Notes: generated by a model not told the origin, from the sequence alone. Numbered from the stretch's first letter, positions 26,555 to 36,458 are shown. The stretch is 64,000 bases of DNA from Halocynthiibacter namhaensis (GCF_000812685.1 NZ_JWIF01000056.1:372001-436000); one strand, 5' to 3'. Numbers and translations are program-made.

Positions 26555-27055
26555 TCAAGCCTGCGGCGCCGGGTTTTCTCTGGTAAACCAGCCATTGAGG
26601 TGGTCAGGCAGGCTTTCATGAGAGAAAAAGGTTAAGATAAGCCGATCCGTCATAAACCCCTGAGGGCGATGGAGCAATTGCCCGTCATATGTGACCAAAC
26701 GGTTTTCTTTAAAATCTACCACTGTGTTATCAACAATGGTGCCACAGCCAGGCCCACCTTTTAGGTAGATCACGCCAGCTGATTTATAGTCACCATCTTG
26801 GTGCAATACGGGCATGAAATCGGGTAGGGGTTCGTGTTTGTGAAAAGAAAAAACGTCTAATTTGATGCAAAGCGTTTCTTCCATATATTGCCGCAGAACC
26901 GGCATATCATCGATCACATCTGGTGTCCGTTGTCCTCGCCAGGAATAGGTTGTCCCGTCCCGTTTATTTTCCTCATCACATGTGAAATATGGAAATTGAG
27001 TGCTGCGCTCGAGGATCTGGTCAAAGAACGGCAGGAAATTGTCAACCACGATCAT
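26555..27055 (-). CDS. 2-oxoglutarate/Fe(II) oxygenase-like protein, paralogue A
   Basis: This 166-residue protein is not from a family I can name. It has an Fe(II)-binding pattern: His85-x-Asp87 (LHQDGD), His129 (LLHRPQGF) and a following Arg138 that could bind 2-oxoglutarate. Further conserved segments shared with its neighbour are VDNFLPF, SFHKHEPLPD, AGVIYLKGGPGCGT and FKENRL. Together these suggest a small double-stranded beta-helix hydroxylase. The neighbouring gene at 27197-27667 is a paralogue aligned without gaps over 140 residues. No partner genes hint at a substrate. Confidence 0.65.
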   Translation of the reverse strand: MIVVDNFLPFFDQILERSTQFPYFTCDEENKRDGTTYSWRGQRTPDVIDDMPVLRQYMEETLCIKLDVFSFHKHEPLPDFMPVLHQDGDYKSAGVIYLKGGPGCGTIVDNTVVDFKENRLVTYDGQLLHRPQGFMTDRLILTFFSHESLPDHLNGWFTRENPAPQA

Positions 27056-27196
27056 ATTAAAATACCTTCAAATTGCTGAAATTCTGAGCCAAATAATACC
27101 GTCAAATGTGACGCGACCAAGATTTTCGATCTCAGCGACATTGATCTATAAGCTTAGCACCGCTGTTGCACAATGCCAGGCTCGGGGTCATGGCGA

Positions 27197-27667
27197 TTAA
27201 ACGTTACTCGCTAAGCTGGGCGGTTCGTCGTAAGAGAAAAACGTTAAGACCATACGATCCATGGGAAATCCTTCAGGACGATGTAGTGTTTGTGAACTAT
27301 AACAGGTCAACCTGTTTTCTTTAAACTCGACAAGCTGCTCATCTACAAAGGTACCACAACCAGGCCCGCCCGTTAGGTAAATGACACCGGCTGTTTGGAA
27401 ACCCCCATCGCGATGCAGTCTGGGCATAACGTCGGGCATTGGCGTGTGTTTGTGAAAATACATGTTGGCCAGATTGATTCGCAACTGCACTTCTAAATGG
27501 TGTCTAAGCACATTCATCATCGGCACAAGGTTGGTTGTTCGTACGCCGCGAAACTGAAAAGACGGACCATCCATTTCATGTTCTTGAGCATCAGTAAAAT
27601 AGGCGAAATGTTTACTGCGGGTCATGATTGCATCGTAAAACGGTAGAAAATTGTCAACTTGAATCAT
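27197..27667 (-). CDS. 2-oxoglutarate/Fe(II) oxygenase-like protein, paralogue B
   Basis: This 156-residue tandem paralogue is about 55% identical by eye to the protein encoded at 26555-27055 over the first 140 residues. The putative metal ligands are at identical positions: His85, Asp87 (LHRDGG) and His129 (TLHRPEGF), with Arg138. It shares VDNFLPF, FHKHTPMPD, AGVIYLTGGPGCGT and FKENRL. The C-terminus is shorter by ten residues. It lies 38 nt downstream of trpS. The two copies are separated by about 140 nt without a terminator, so they may be co-transcribed. Confidence 0.65.
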   Translation of the reverse strand: MIQVDNFLPFYDAIMTRSKHFAYFTDAQEHEMDGPSFQFRGVRTTNLVPMMNVLRHHLEVQLRINLANMYFHKHTPMPDVMPRLHRDGGFQTAGVIYLTGGPGCGTFVDEQLVEFKENRLTCYSSQTLHRPEGFPMDRMVLTFFSYDEPPSLASNV

Positions 27668-27705
27668 GATGGTACACTTTATATTTGCTGCGGATACGGG
27701 GAAGC

Positions 27706-28734
27706 TTAGCGTGAACGTACAAATCCGACAATTTCGTAGGTTTTCTCAAGGATTGGGCGGGCGATGGCCTCGGCGCGCTCAGCTCCTCGGCCAAGGATCT
27801 TGTCGATCTCGGCTGTGTCTTGCATGAGGCGCGACATCTCGGACGAAATCGGGGACAGCTTTGCAACGGCCAATTCTGCAAGTGCTGGTTTGAACGTGCC
27901 GAACTGCGATCCGCCGTGATCGGCCAGAACCTGGTCCACAGTCATATCCGCAAGGCCCGCGTAGATGTTCACCAGATTGCGCGCCTCTGGGCGGTCTTCA
28001 AAACCCGCAATTTCTGAGGGCAGGGCATCAGCATCAGATTTGGCTTTGCGGATTTTCTTGGCGATGTCGTCAGCTGAATCGGTCATGTTGATCCGGCTCA
28101 TGTCGGAGGGATCAGATTTTGACATCTTCTTAGACCCATCGCGCAAAGACATCACACGCGTTGCGGCACCCTCAATCACGGGTTCGGTCATGGGGAAGAA
28201 ATCAACGCCATAATCATGGTTAAACTTGGCGGCAATATCGCGCGTCAGTTCAAGGTGTTGTTTCTGATCATCCCCCACGGGCACATGGGTTGCGTGATAA
28301 ATCAGAATGTCAGCGGCCATCAAAGCAGGATAGGCGAAAAGACCAAGGGACGCGTTTTGGGCGTTCTTACCAGCTTTGTCTTTGAACTGTGTCATGCGCT
28401 GCATCCAGCCCATACGCGCCACACAGTTGAAGATCCAAGACAGTTCAGCGTGGGCCGACACTTGGCTTTGGTTGAACAGAACAGATTTCTCAGGATCAAT
28501 GCCCGAAGCAATGAAACCGGCAGCCAATTCGCGTGTCGCATGACGCAGATCCGCCGGGTCCTGCCAGACAGAAATCGCGTGCATATCAACCATGCAATAG
28601 ATGCTTTCGATGCCCTCGTTTTGCTTTTCAACAAAACGTTTCAGTGCACCAAGGTAATTCCCAAGTGTAAGGTTGCCGGATGGCTGAATGCCGGAAAAGA
28701 TGCGGGTCGGGTGGGTTTGCGCTGCGTCGGTCAT
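27706..28734 (-). CDS. trpS: tryptophan--tRNA ligase
   Basis: TrpRS charges tRNA-Trp. The 342-residue class I synthetase has the HIGH-type motif [13 protein letters not shown] near residue 18 and the KMSKS motif [10 protein letters not shown] near residue 205. The GSKKMSKSD loop and [10 protein letters not shown] are typical of bacterial TrpS. The ATG at 28734 ([15 protein letters not shown]) is chosen because a GAGG lies 6 nt upstream; an in-frame extension to 28812 carries no conserved sequence. It is divergent from the rhomboid-like gene, whose start is less than 100 nt away. Confidence 0.96.
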   Translation of the reverse strand: MTDAAQTHPTRIFSGIQPSGNLTLGNYLGALKRFVEKQNEGIESIYCMVDMHAISVWQDPADLRHATRELAAGFIASGIDPEKSVLFNQSQVSAHAELSWIFNCVARMGWMQRMTQFKDKAGKNAQNASLGLFAYPALMAADILIYHATHVPVGDDQKQHLELTRDIAAKFNHDYGVDFFPMTEPVIEGAATRVMSLRDGSKKMSKSDPSDMSRINMTDSADDIAKKIRKAKSDADALPSEIAGFEDRPEARNLVNIYAGLADMTVDQVLADHGGSQFGTFKPALAELAVAKLSPISSEMSRLMQDTAEIDKILGRGAERAEAIARPILEKTYEIVGFVRSR

Positions 28735-28819
28735 CAGTGGCCTCGGATCTGGTGCTGGATTTCTTCTGCTTGCTGGCTTACCCATGGCAGGCAACCACGT
28801 CAACCGGAGCACGCCCCAG

Positions 28820-29515
28820 ATGTATCAAAACCAAAACGCAGCCCCCGTGAATCCCTTGCCGCATGTGTTGATTTTGCTTGCGGTCGCGCTGGGCGCCGCT
28901 GAGCCGTTTTTATATCTTCAGAAACTTGGGCTGTTGGGCGGTGTTTCGGGGTTAGACGGGCGCAGCGCACTGTTGCAAGATTTTTTTCTGCCGGCGGGGC
29001 AATTGTCATGGATGTTAGAAAATGGCCGCTTTGATGGTGCCCTGTTAAAGCGTTTCGTGACCTATATATTCGTTGATGGCAGCTTTACCGGCACGGTGTT
29101 CACCTTGGTTTTCACTCTCGCTTTGGGCAATATCGTGGCACGCGCCTTTGGCACTTGGCGCTTTTTGGTGCTGTTCTTTGTGCCTGCCGTGGTTGGGGCC
29201 GTTGCTTATTCATTGATCGCCGGGGCAGTTAGCCACAACGGTGCATTATATGGGGGGATGCCTGGTGCGTATGGCCTGATCGGGGCGTTCACTTGGATGA
29301 TGTGGGCAGGTGTTTTGCGCCATCCGATGGGCGAAACCAGTCCGTTTGCGCTGATCGGGTTTCTGGTGGCATTTCGTGTTCTTCTTGCGCCCGTCTTTGG
29401 GTGGCATTGGGCCACGACTGCCGAATGGGGCGGTTTTATCATGGGTTTTGCGTTAAGTATTGTTTTGGTTCCTGGGGGCTGGGCAAGTCTTCTGCGCCGA
29501 CTTCGGAAGCGTTAA
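28820..29515 (+). CDS. rhomboid-like membrane protein lacking the catalytic dyad (pseudoprotease)
   Basis: This is a roughly 231-residue polytopic membrane protein of rhomboid layout: six hydrophobic helices with an R/G-rich cytoplasmic end (LLRRLRKR). At the position of the catalytic GxSG it reads GMPG (Pro148, codon 29261-29263), and at the His helix it reads EWGGF instead of HxGGF (Glu202). It should therefore be proteolytically inactive. The start is uncertain: ATG 28820 has a GGAG 10 nt upstream and matches my memory of relatives ([11 protein letters not shown]), while ATG 28784 would add 12 residues. It is convergent with murJ, with stop codons sharing TTAA. Confidence 0.75.
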   Translation: MYQNQNAAPVNPLPHVLILLAVALGAAEPFLYLQKLGLLGGVSGLDGRSALLQDFFLPAGQLSWMLENGRFDGALLKRFVTYIFVDGSFTGTVFTLVFTLALGNIVARAFGTWRFLVLFFVPAVVGAVAYSLIAGAVSHNGALYGGMPGAYGLIGAFTWMMWAGVLRHPMGETSPFALIGFLVAFRVLLAPVFGWHWATTAEWGGFIMGFALSIVLVPGGWASLLRRLRKR

Positions 29516-31050
29516 CCTTTGCTGCGACGGAAGGAAGCTTTGAGGTCCGACAGGCGAAACGCACCAAGCAACTGGCCAAATACACCATAAGACAGCATCC
29601 CCGAGACAACCAGGATCAGCAAGGCCAACCAGCGCCATCCGCCATACCCAAGCATCGGCCCGACGAGGTTTAGGGTCAAAAACAGCCATCCGCCCATCAG
29701 AAGGCTGGCAAGGCAGATGCGCCACAAGCGTTTGCGGAACAGATCGTCGAAACGTGCGACCTCGCCCAAGCGTTTCGACCCGATCCAAAGCATCAAAAGC
29801 ATGGCCCAGCCGGATAAGGTGGTTGCAATGGCCGCAGCAAAAAAGCCGATGATGGGCATCAAACCAACGGCGACGACCGCATTTACGAACATTGACACCA
29901 AGGCGAATTTGAATGGGGTCTTTGTGTCTTCGCGGGCGAAATAAAGCGGTTGAAGGACCTTTTGCAGCACAAAGGCGGGCAAACCCAAACCATAGATCAA
30001 CACAGCCAAGGCTGTTTTCTCGGTGTCCTGGGCCACGAAAGCCCCGCGCTCAAAAAGAACGGAAACCAAAGGGGCGGGGATGGCGACCAGCGCGACGGCG
30101 CAAGGCACGGTTAACATCAGCGCCATTTCCCCTGCACGCGACAGAGATTCACGCCCCGCTTTGTCATCATTTGATGCAAGTCGGCGCGATAATTCAGGCA
30201 AAAGCACGATGCCAATCGCAATGCCAACCACACCAAGGGGCAGCTGATACAGCCGATCCGCATTATAAAGCCAAGATACAGCGCCGTCGGTTTGGCTGGC
30301 GACCTGACGACCCACCAAAAGGTTGATCTGCACAACGCCCCCGGCAAGGGCAGCCGGTGCCGCGATAAGGGCGAGGCGCTTCAGATCAGGGGTTAAGCGG
30401 GGCCAACGCAATTGCGGTGCGAAACCGGCACGTTTCACGGCAACCCACACCAGTACAAGCTGGGCGATGCCACCTATCGGCACGGACCAGATCAGGGCGC
30501 GTGCGATGTCATAACCCATCCAGGCGGCGACCCCAATGGCGCAGATGAAAACGATATTCAGCAAGACAGGGGCAGCAGCGGCGGCTGCGAAATGGCGCAT
30601 GGCATTTAACATGCCTGACAATAAGGCGGCCAGTGAAATCAAGATGATATAAGGAAAAGCGATGCGGCCGAAATCTACCGTGAGGTCAAATTTGTCTGTT
30701 CCGTGAAAGCCTGAGACCTGTAACCAGACAAGGGCTGGCATGAAGATTTGCGCAAGAAGTGTCAGCACAATAACCACACCGGTGAGCCCGACGAAAGCGT
30801 CAGATGCAAAGCCGCGTGGGTCATCACCGCTTTCCAGTTTTTTGGAAAACATCGGCACGAAGGCCATATTCAGCGCACCCTCGGCAAAGAAGCGGCGGAA
30901 CAAGTTGGGCAACGCAAAAGCTGCCACAAAAGCTTGGTGGGCAGCGCCGGTGCCAAGATATGAGGCGATCAAAACATCACGGGCAAACCCCAAAATGCGG
31001 CTGGCCAATGTCCAAAACCCAACCGTGAAAAAACCGCGCGCCATTTTCAT
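29512..31050 (-). CDS. murJ: lipid II flippase MurJ
   Basis: MurJ moves lipid II across the inner membrane for peptidoglycan assembly. The 512-residue protein has about 14 hydrophobic helices of the MOP superfamily. Characteristic segments are TLASRILGFARDVLIASYLG, FALPNLFRRFFAEGALNMAFVP (in outline, residues 50-70), YNADRLYQLPLGVVGIAIG, LPELSRRLA, VLFERGAF and LQPLYFAREDTKTP. The ATG at 31050 is chosen because the text before it in the longer frame is polar and unconserved. The gene directly follows glnD (13-nt gap), a common alphaproteobacterial pairing. Confidence 0.95.
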   Translation of the reverse strand: MKMARGFFTVGFWTLASRILGFARDVLIASYLGTGAAHQAFVAAFALPNLFRRFFAEGALNMAFVPMFSKKLESGDDPRGFASDAFVGLTGVVIVLTLLAQIFMPALVWLQVSGFHGTDKFDLTVDFGRIAFPYIILISLAALLSGMLNAMRHFAAAAAAPVLLNIVFICAIGVAAWMGYDIARALIWSVPIGGIAQLVLVWVAVKRAGFAPQLRWPRLTPDLKRLALIAAPAALAGGVVQINLLVGRQVASQTDGAVSWLYNADRLYQLPLGVVGIAIGIVLLPELSRRLASNDDKAGRESLSRAGEMALMLTVPCAVALVAIPAPLVSVLFERGAFVAQDTEKTALAVLIYGLGLPAFVLQKVLQPLYFAREDTKTPFKFALVSMFVNAVVAVGLMPIIGFFAAAIATTLSGWAMLLMLWIGSKRLGEVARFDDLFRKRLWRICLASLLMGGWLFLTLNLVGPMLGYGGWRWLALLILVVSGMLSYGVFGQLLGAFRLSDLKASFRRSKG

Positions 31051-31063
31051 GCGTAATCTGCCC

Positions 31064-33847
31064 TTATGTGCGCGCCCGTTCGGCGCCTTGTGTAATTGCC
31101 TCGCGCAGTTTCTTTTCAAGCGACTGCTGCTTGGTCTCTGCGTGATATTTTAGACCAAAGGTATCTTTGACGTAAAATGTATCCACCACCTGTTCGCCAT
31201 AGGTCGCAATCACCGCAGATGCAATGTTGACGTTTAGCTCGGCAAGTGCGCGGGTGAGGTCATACAGCAGGCCTTTGCGATCACGGGTGTCGACTTCGAT
31301 GATCGTATAAAGTTCGGAACCCTCGTTATCAAAACTGATGTTGGTGGGTACCCGGAACGATCGTTCGCGTTTGTGGATTTTATCCTTATCTTTCAATGCA
31401 TCACGTGCGATGATCTTGCCTTGAAAGATCTTATGGATCATCTGGTTTAGACGCTTATACCGACTTTTGGCAAAGGGGTGGCCATCACCATCTTGCACCC
31501 AGAACACAGCCGTCGCATAGCCATCTTTTGACGTATAGGTGCGTGCATCGACCACATTGGCTCCGACGATGGCCAAAGCCCCGGCCATGCGTGAAAAAAT
31601 CCCGTGGTGATCGGCCATAACAAAAGCGATGCGCGTGGCGTCTCGGTCCTCGTCGGCGACAATATCAGTTCGGATTTCGTCATCGGGGATGTCATGTAAA
31701 AGCTTGGCGAAAGCAACATGTTGACCAACGCGAAGCCCCTGCCAATAGGGATCGTAGTGACGTTTTGTTTCGGCGGTAAGGGCTTTCTTCGACCAGTCAG
31801 GCAGGGCGGTACGCAGGGCTTTGCGGGCCTCGGTTGATCGGGCTTTTGTGGTGAGGGCTTCGATACCGTTTTCAAGCGCGTTTGCGGTTTCTTCATGCAG
31901 ACGACGGATCAACATGGCCTTCCAGTTGTTCCAGGTGTCCGGGCCAACGCCCCGAATGTCGCAAACTGTTAAGACCGTCAGCAAATCAAGGCGACGGCGT
32001 GAACGCACACGTTTTGCAAAATCACGCACGGTGCGGGGATCGGAAATGTCACGTTTTTGAGCGACGTCGGACATGAGAAGATGATGACGTACCAACCATT
32101 CAGCGGTTTCGGCTTCTTTCTTGTTCAACCCAAGACGGGGCGCAACTTTGCGGGTGATTTTTGCCCCCAAAACAGAGTGGTCGTCCGGGCGACCTTTACC
32201 AATGTCATGCAGCAGCAAGGCGAAATAGATGGTTTTGCGATTGATGCCCTGTTCCAAGATGCTGGAGGCAACGGGCAGTTCTTCGACCAATTCTTTGCGC
32301 TCGATCTGGGCGAGGTTTGAAATACATTGGATCGTATGTTCATCAACCGTGTAGGAATGATACATATTGAATTGCATCATTGCTACGATTGGTTCAAATT
32401 CAGGTACAAACGCCGCCAGAACCCCAAGCTCATTCATCCGTCGCAAAGCCCGTTCGGGGTTGCCATGTTTCAGCAGAAGTCCCGTGAAGATGCGCACGGC
32501 TTCAGGGTTTTTGCGCATGTCATCGTCAATGAGATCAAGGTTTGCAGACAGCAAACGCATGGTGTCGGGGTGGATCAAATACCCCGTGCGCAAAGCTTCT
32601 TCGAACAGGCGTAGAATGTTCAGTTTGTCTTGCAGGAATGTCGTCTCATCGCTGATCGAGATGCGGTTCTGAACGATTTTTAAGCCCTTCATGAGACGTT
32701 TCCGATGGCGGAAAAGCTTTAGAAGGTCGGGGGCTTGTTTGACATGGCTGGCTTCGAGTTCGGTTAAGAAAATACGGGTCAGTTCGCCAACACGTGTGGC
32801 GTGGCGAAAGTAATCTTGCATGAATATCTCAACAGCGCGGCGCCCGGTCTTATCAACATAGCCCATGCGATCTGCGACCTCGACCTGTAGATCAAAAGTC
32901 AATTTGTCGGTGGGACGTTTGGTCAAAAGATGCAAGTGACATCGCACCGCCCATAAGAAGTTTTCGGCATCAAGGAAGGCCTCAAATTCGTCACTGGTGA
33001 ACAGATTTAATGCACCAAGATCAGACACATCGTGGGCACCATGAACGTATTTTGCGATCCAAAACAGACTTTGCAGATCGCGCAATCCGCCTTTTGCTTC
33101 TTTCACATTTGGTTCAACCATGTAACGTTGCCCACCCTGCTTTAGGTGGCGGGCCGCACGTTCTGACAGCTTCGCTTCGATGAACTCAGAGGCGGTGTCT
33201 TTGAATAACTCATTGTCCAATGTGTCGCGCATCTCTTGGGCAAGACGTGCATCACCGGTGATATATCGGTTTTCCAGCAAAGCGGTGCGAATGGTGAAAT
33301 CTTCACGACCTTGATTGACGCAATCACGAATGGTGCGGGTGGCATTGCCGACTTTCAGCTTCATATCCCAGAGAACATACAGCAGGCTTTCGACCACGCT
33401 TTCGCCCCAAGCGGTGATTTTCCAAGGGGTGAGAAACAGCAGGTCGACATCGGATTGCGGGGCCATTTCCCCGCGCCCATACCCCCCGACCGCAATCAGG
33501 GCCAGGCGCTCACCTTCAGTGGGCAGTGGGTTTGGGTGCAAGCGTTTGGTGACCACGTCATAGGCTAGGGCCAGGATCACATCCATCAACCAACTGCGTG
33601 CACGTACAGTGGCATGGGCATTGCGAGGGGTTTTTGCGAATTCTTCGGCAATAACGGCGGACCCTGCTTCAAGCAGGCTGCGCAGAATATGGGTCACGCG
33701 TGCGCGCATTTCGCGGCTGTCAGTAGCGTCGGCTAAAGCGTCGCGTAAAATTGATTGTGCGGCCTCTGTGTCAATGATCAGATCTGGCGCGCAGATAAGG
33801 GATTTGGCAGCAGGCGCAGGCAGGTTGATCCCGCCCGCGCCTGTCAT
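31064..33847 (-). CDS. glnD: bifunctional uridylyltransferase/uridylyl-removing enzyme GlnD
   Basis: GlnD senses glutamine and uridylylates or deuridylylates PII protein. Domains in order are: nucleotidyltransferase (GGYGRGEMAPQSDVDLLF, with the metal-binding DVD, about residue 122), a glutamine-synthetase-adenylyltransferase-like helical region, an HD phosphohydrolase domain (LLHDIGKGRPDDHS, about residue 500) and two C-terminal ACT domains (MADHHGIFSRMAGALA and EVDTRDRKGLLYDLTRAL). The 927-residue length is normal. The ATG at 33847 is one base after the stop of the upstream lipoprotein gene; an in-frame GTG at 33865 is an alternative start. Confidence 0.96.
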   Translation of the reverse strand: MTGAGGINLPAPAAKSLICAPDLIIDTEAAQSILRDALADATDSREMRARVTHILRSLLEAGSAVIAEEFAKTPRNAHATVRARSWLMDVILALAYDVVTKRLHPNPLPTEGERLALIAVGGYGRGEMAPQSDVDLLFLTPWKITAWGESVVESLLYVLWDMKLKVGNATRTIRDCVNQGREDFTIRTALLENRYITGDARLAQEMRDTLDNELFKDTASEFIEAKLSERAARHLKQGGQRYMVEPNVKEAKGGLRDLQSLFWIAKYVHGAHDVSDLGALNLFTSDEFEAFLDAENFLWAVRCHLHLLTKRPTDKLTFDLQVEVADRMGYVDKTGRRAVEIFMQDYFRHATRVGELTRIFLTELEASHVKQAPDLLKLFRHRKRLMKGLKIVQNRISISDETTFLQDKLNILRLFEEALRTGYLIHPDTMRLLSANLDLIDDDMRKNPEAVRIFTGLLLKHGNPERALRRMNELGVLAAFVPEFEPIVAMMQFNMYHSYTVDEHTIQCISNLAQIERKELVEELPVASSILEQGINRKTIYFALLLHDIGKGRPDDHSVLGAKITRKVAPRLGLNKKEAETAEWLVRHHLLMSDVAQKRDISDPRTVRDFAKRVRSRRRLDLLTVLTVCDIRGVGPDTWNNWKAMLIRRLHEETANALENGIEALTTKARSTEARKALRTALPDWSKKALTAETKRHYDPYWQGLRVGQHVAFAKLLHDIPDDEIRTDIVADEDRDATRIAFVMADHHGIFSRMAGALAIVGANVVDARTYTSKDGYATAVFWVQDGDGHPFAKSRYKRLNQMIHKIFQGKIIARDALKDKDKIHKRERSFRVPTNISFDNEGSELYTIIEVDTRDRKGLLYDLTRALAELNVNIASAVIATYGEQVVDTFYVKDTFGLKYHAETKQQSLEKKLREAITQGAERART

Positions 33848-33848
33848 A

Positions 33849-35021
33849 TCAGAAGCCTGCGCCACCGAAGGATCTCGGGGCAGGTGAGATTTCGGTTAAA
33901 ACACCGCCACGAATGGTGGAGACAGCCAAAGCGCGCTGTGCGGAACCATCAGGTAAAAGGCGGAACACGCCACTTACACCAGCAAAACCTGAGGACTGGG
34001 TAAGGGAATTCACCGTCAATGCATCGGAACGACTCGTTTTCAACAGGGCACCAACAGCGGCCATCCCGTCATATGCAACGCCTGCGATTGGATGAGGGGC
34101 GCCACCATAAGCCGCTGTGTATCGCGAAATAAAGGTTTGCTGCATGCGCGCGTCAGGTGTTGCGAACCATCCACCTTGCACACCAGGCTGTGTCAGCATC
34201 GTGGCCGGACGATCCATGCGACGCAAACCGATGAACTGCAATTCTTGCTGGGTGACGCCGTTTTCACGCAACATTTGGGTCGTCAGGCCCAAGGCCCCCG
34301 CGCCACCAGAGGTGAAGAAAATCGCGTTGCTACCGTTATTACGTGCTTCGCGGCTGATCCCTGGGGCAGATTGGATTACCCCGTTTTGAGACAGTTCAAA
34401 TCCAGCGGTTGCGGTGACAGTGCCACCAGAGGCCTGAACGGCCGAGGTGATCGCATCACGGCCACGGCTTTCATTCGAGTTGTTGCCATGGACAACCATG
34501 ATCTTGTTACGACCTTGTGCGACAGCGAATTGTGCCAAACGACTTGCGGTGTTGCGATAGCTGTTGCCAAGGACAAATACGTTACCACCCGCAATGGATG
34601 TGTTGTTTGAGAAGGACAGAATGTTCACGTTGCGATTTGCAACGGCGACGCCAGCGGCATTGGCCGCTGGTGCGAACACCGGGCCAAGGATGATTTTTGC
34701 GCCATCATTCACCGCGCGCGTTGCAGCGGCTGCGGCCATTTCTGGCTGACCACCTGTTGCGTAAACGCGCAGGTCGATGTTCACACCATCCAGATCAGCC
34801 ATCGCAAGGCGGGCTGCATTTTCCAAGGAACGTGCCAGGGTTGCATCAGACGCACGGGGCGATTCGTGTGGAATCAGCAGCGCAACCGGCACCGCGCGGT
34901 TGGTGTTGACCGACGGGCCTTGGCCAGGACCGGCATCAATACATGCCGAAAGCGCAAAAAGGGTGAATAAAACAGTGGCTCTGGCGAGTTGAGCGCGCAG
35001 AAAAGATAAAACAGCAGACAT
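33849..35021 (-). CDS. penicillin-binding protein activator-like lipoprotein (LpoA / periplasmic-binding fold)
   Basis: This 390-residue protein has a lipoprotein signal peptide with lipobox LFALSAC near residue 27. The mature part is a periplasmic binding protein-like fold (VPVALLIPHESPRASDATLARSLENAARLAMADL, in outline; ILGPVFAPAANAAGVAVA; KIMVVHGNNSNESRGRDAI). This is the pattern of LpoA-type activators of class A penicillin-binding proteins, though the TPR domain of E. coli LpoA is missing. The ATG at 35021 is preceded by GAGGAAA. It lies one base upstream of glnD and is divergent from rsmI. Confidence 0.8.
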   Translation of the reverse strand: MSAVLSFLRAQLARATVLFTLFALSACIDAGPGQGPSVNTNRAVPVALLIPHESPRASDATLARSLENAARLAMADLDGVNIDLRVYATGGQPEMAAAAATRAVNDGAKIILGPVFAPAANAAGVAVANRNVNILSFSNNTSIAGGNVFVLGNSYRNTASRLAQFAVAQGRNKIMVVHGNNSNESRGRDAITSAVQASGGTVTATAGFELSQNGVIQSAPGISREARNNGSNAIFFTSGGAGALGLTTQMLRENGVTQQELQFIGLRRMDRPATMLTQPGVQGGWFATPDARMQQTFISRYTAAYGGAPHPIAGVAYDGMAAVGALLKTSRSDALTVNSLTQSSGFAGVSGVFRLLPDGSAQRALAVSTIRGGVLTEISPAPRSFGGAGF

Positions 35022-35113
35022 GGGGTTTCCTCGTTCCCTCGGACAGAAGATAAGCAGGTGTGCAGGGTATGCTTTCGCCACCCAGCTGTAAACGCGCGAC
35101 AAGGGGGAATTTT

Positions 35114-36001
35114 ATGACAGATGTTGTCAGAACACAAATCAGTGCCGAGGCGGGATCGATTATCTTTGTCGCAACCCCGATCGGAACCGCGCGCGACATC
35201 ACGCTGCGGGCCCTTGATATCTTGGCCCATGCGGATGTTTTGGTGGCAGAAGATACGCGTACATTGCGCAAGCTTATGGATATTCACGCCATCCCGCTGA
35301 ACGGTCGTCCGATGATTGCCTATCATGATCACAACGGCAGTGCCGTGCGCCCGCGCCTTTTGGGATTGCTGAAGGAAGGTAAGATCCTTGCTTATGCGTC
35401 AGAAGCGGGCACGCCATTGGTCGCCGATCCTGGCTATGGCCTGGCACAGGATGCCTTGGACAACGGCTTTGTTGTGACATCCGCGCCAGGGCCATCAGCT
35501 GTGGTCACTGCCCTGACAATTGCGGGTTTGCCGACGGATCGTTTCTTTTTTGCTGGTTTTTCGCCCAATACGACGGCGGCGCGCAAAGGTTTCATTGAAG
35601 AAACCCGTGAAATTCCTGGCACGTTGGTGTTTTATGAATCGCCCAAGCGTTTGGCTGCGTTTTTATCTGACGCAGCTGAGGTGCTTGGTGATCGCAAGGC
35701 AACAGTCTGTCGTGAGTTGACCAAAAAATTTGAAGAAGCCCGCAAAGGTAACCTGTCGGAACTTGCTTCGCATTATCAAGAGAATAAGGCCCGTGGTGAA
35801 GTCGTGGTGGTGATTGATCGCAATCGTTCAGATTCTGTTAACGCTGAAACGCTAGAAGATAGCCTACGCCAAGCGTTAACGACGATGCGGGTGCGCGATG
35901 CCGCAGATGCGGTGTCGGCGGCGCATGGCGTGGCGCGGCGCGATGTCTATCAATTGGCGATTGCGATGAATAAGGAAATTCGTGATGGGGGCGACGAGTG
36001 A
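35114..36001 (+). CDS. rsmI: 16S rRNA (cytidine(1402)-2'-O)-methyltransferase
   Basis: RsmI adds the 2'-O-methyl group at C1402 in the 30S decoding centre. The 295-residue TP_methylase protein starts IIFVATPIGTARDITLRALDIL and has VLVAEDTRTLRKL, MIAYHDHN, ILAYASEAGTPLVADPGYGL (SAM pocket, in outline), SAPGPSAVVTAL and FYESPKRLAAFL. The ATG at 35114 has an AGGGGG Shine-Dalgarno sequence. Its stop overlaps yraN by 17 nt. The divergent position relative to the LpoA-like lipoprotein gene is conserved in many alphaproteobacteria. Confidence 0.95.
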   Translation: MTDVVRTQISAEAGSIIFVATPIGTARDITLRALDILAHADVLVAEDTRTLRKLMDIHAIPLNGRPMIAYHDHNGSAVRPRLLGLLKEGKILAYASEAGTPLVADPGYGLAQDALDNGFVVTSAPGPSAVVTALTIAGLPTDRFFFAGFSPNTTAARKGFIEETREIPGTLVFYESPKRLAAFLSDAAEVLGDRKATVCRELTKKFEEARKGNLSELASHYQENKARGEVVVVIDRNRSDSVNAETLEDSLRQALTTMRVRDAADAVSAAHGVARRDVYQLAIAMNKEIRDGGDE

Positions 36002-36362
36002 TCATAAAACGCAAAAAGGTCTAAGCGCATATTATGCGGGGCTTGCTGCGGAAGAACAGGTCGCGCGTCATTACATCCGTCTCGGTGCAAAGGTCCTTGA
36101 AACTCGTTGGCGGGGTGAAGGTGGGGAAATTGATGTGATCCTACGCGCCGATGACATGTTGATTTTCGTTGAGGTTAAGAAAAGTAAAAACCTTCTGCGG
36201 GCCGCCGAGATGATATATCCTGCGCAACTGGCCCGTATCATGGCGACAGCCGAGGAATATGTCGCAAAACAAGGTCTATGTCTTGATATGCGTGTAGATG
36301 CGGCCTTGGTCGATCAAATTGGTCGGATTGAAGTGATCGAAAATATTACAGTTGATTTTTGA
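35985..36362 (+). CDS. yraN: YraN/UPF0102 endonuclease-like protein
   Basis: This 125-residue protein of the UPF0102 family has a restriction-endonuclease-like core: LETRWRGEGGEIDVI followed by MLIFVEVKKSKN, giving the acidic metal ligands and the VK(K) catalytic Lys. The family role is unsettled. The ATG at 35985, two codons after the in-frame GTG at 35982, is nearer the AAGGAA Shine-Dalgarno sequence. It overlaps rsmI, the usual rsmI-yraN-gshB order, which supports all three calls. Confidence 0.9.
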   Translation: MGATSDHKTQKGLSAYYAGLAAEEQVARHYIRLGAKVLETRWRGEGGEIDVILRADDMLIFVEVKKSKNLLRAAEMIYPAQLARIMATAEEYVAKQGLCLDMRVDAALVDQIGRIEVIENITVDF

Positions 36363-36458
36363 CCAAAATCATCACGTTTTTGTTGCGCCCCATTGATCCC
36401 ACCTTCTGGGCAGTCCATGTATTCATGACAGTAATTCCCTGCCAAAAGAGACCGCCTC

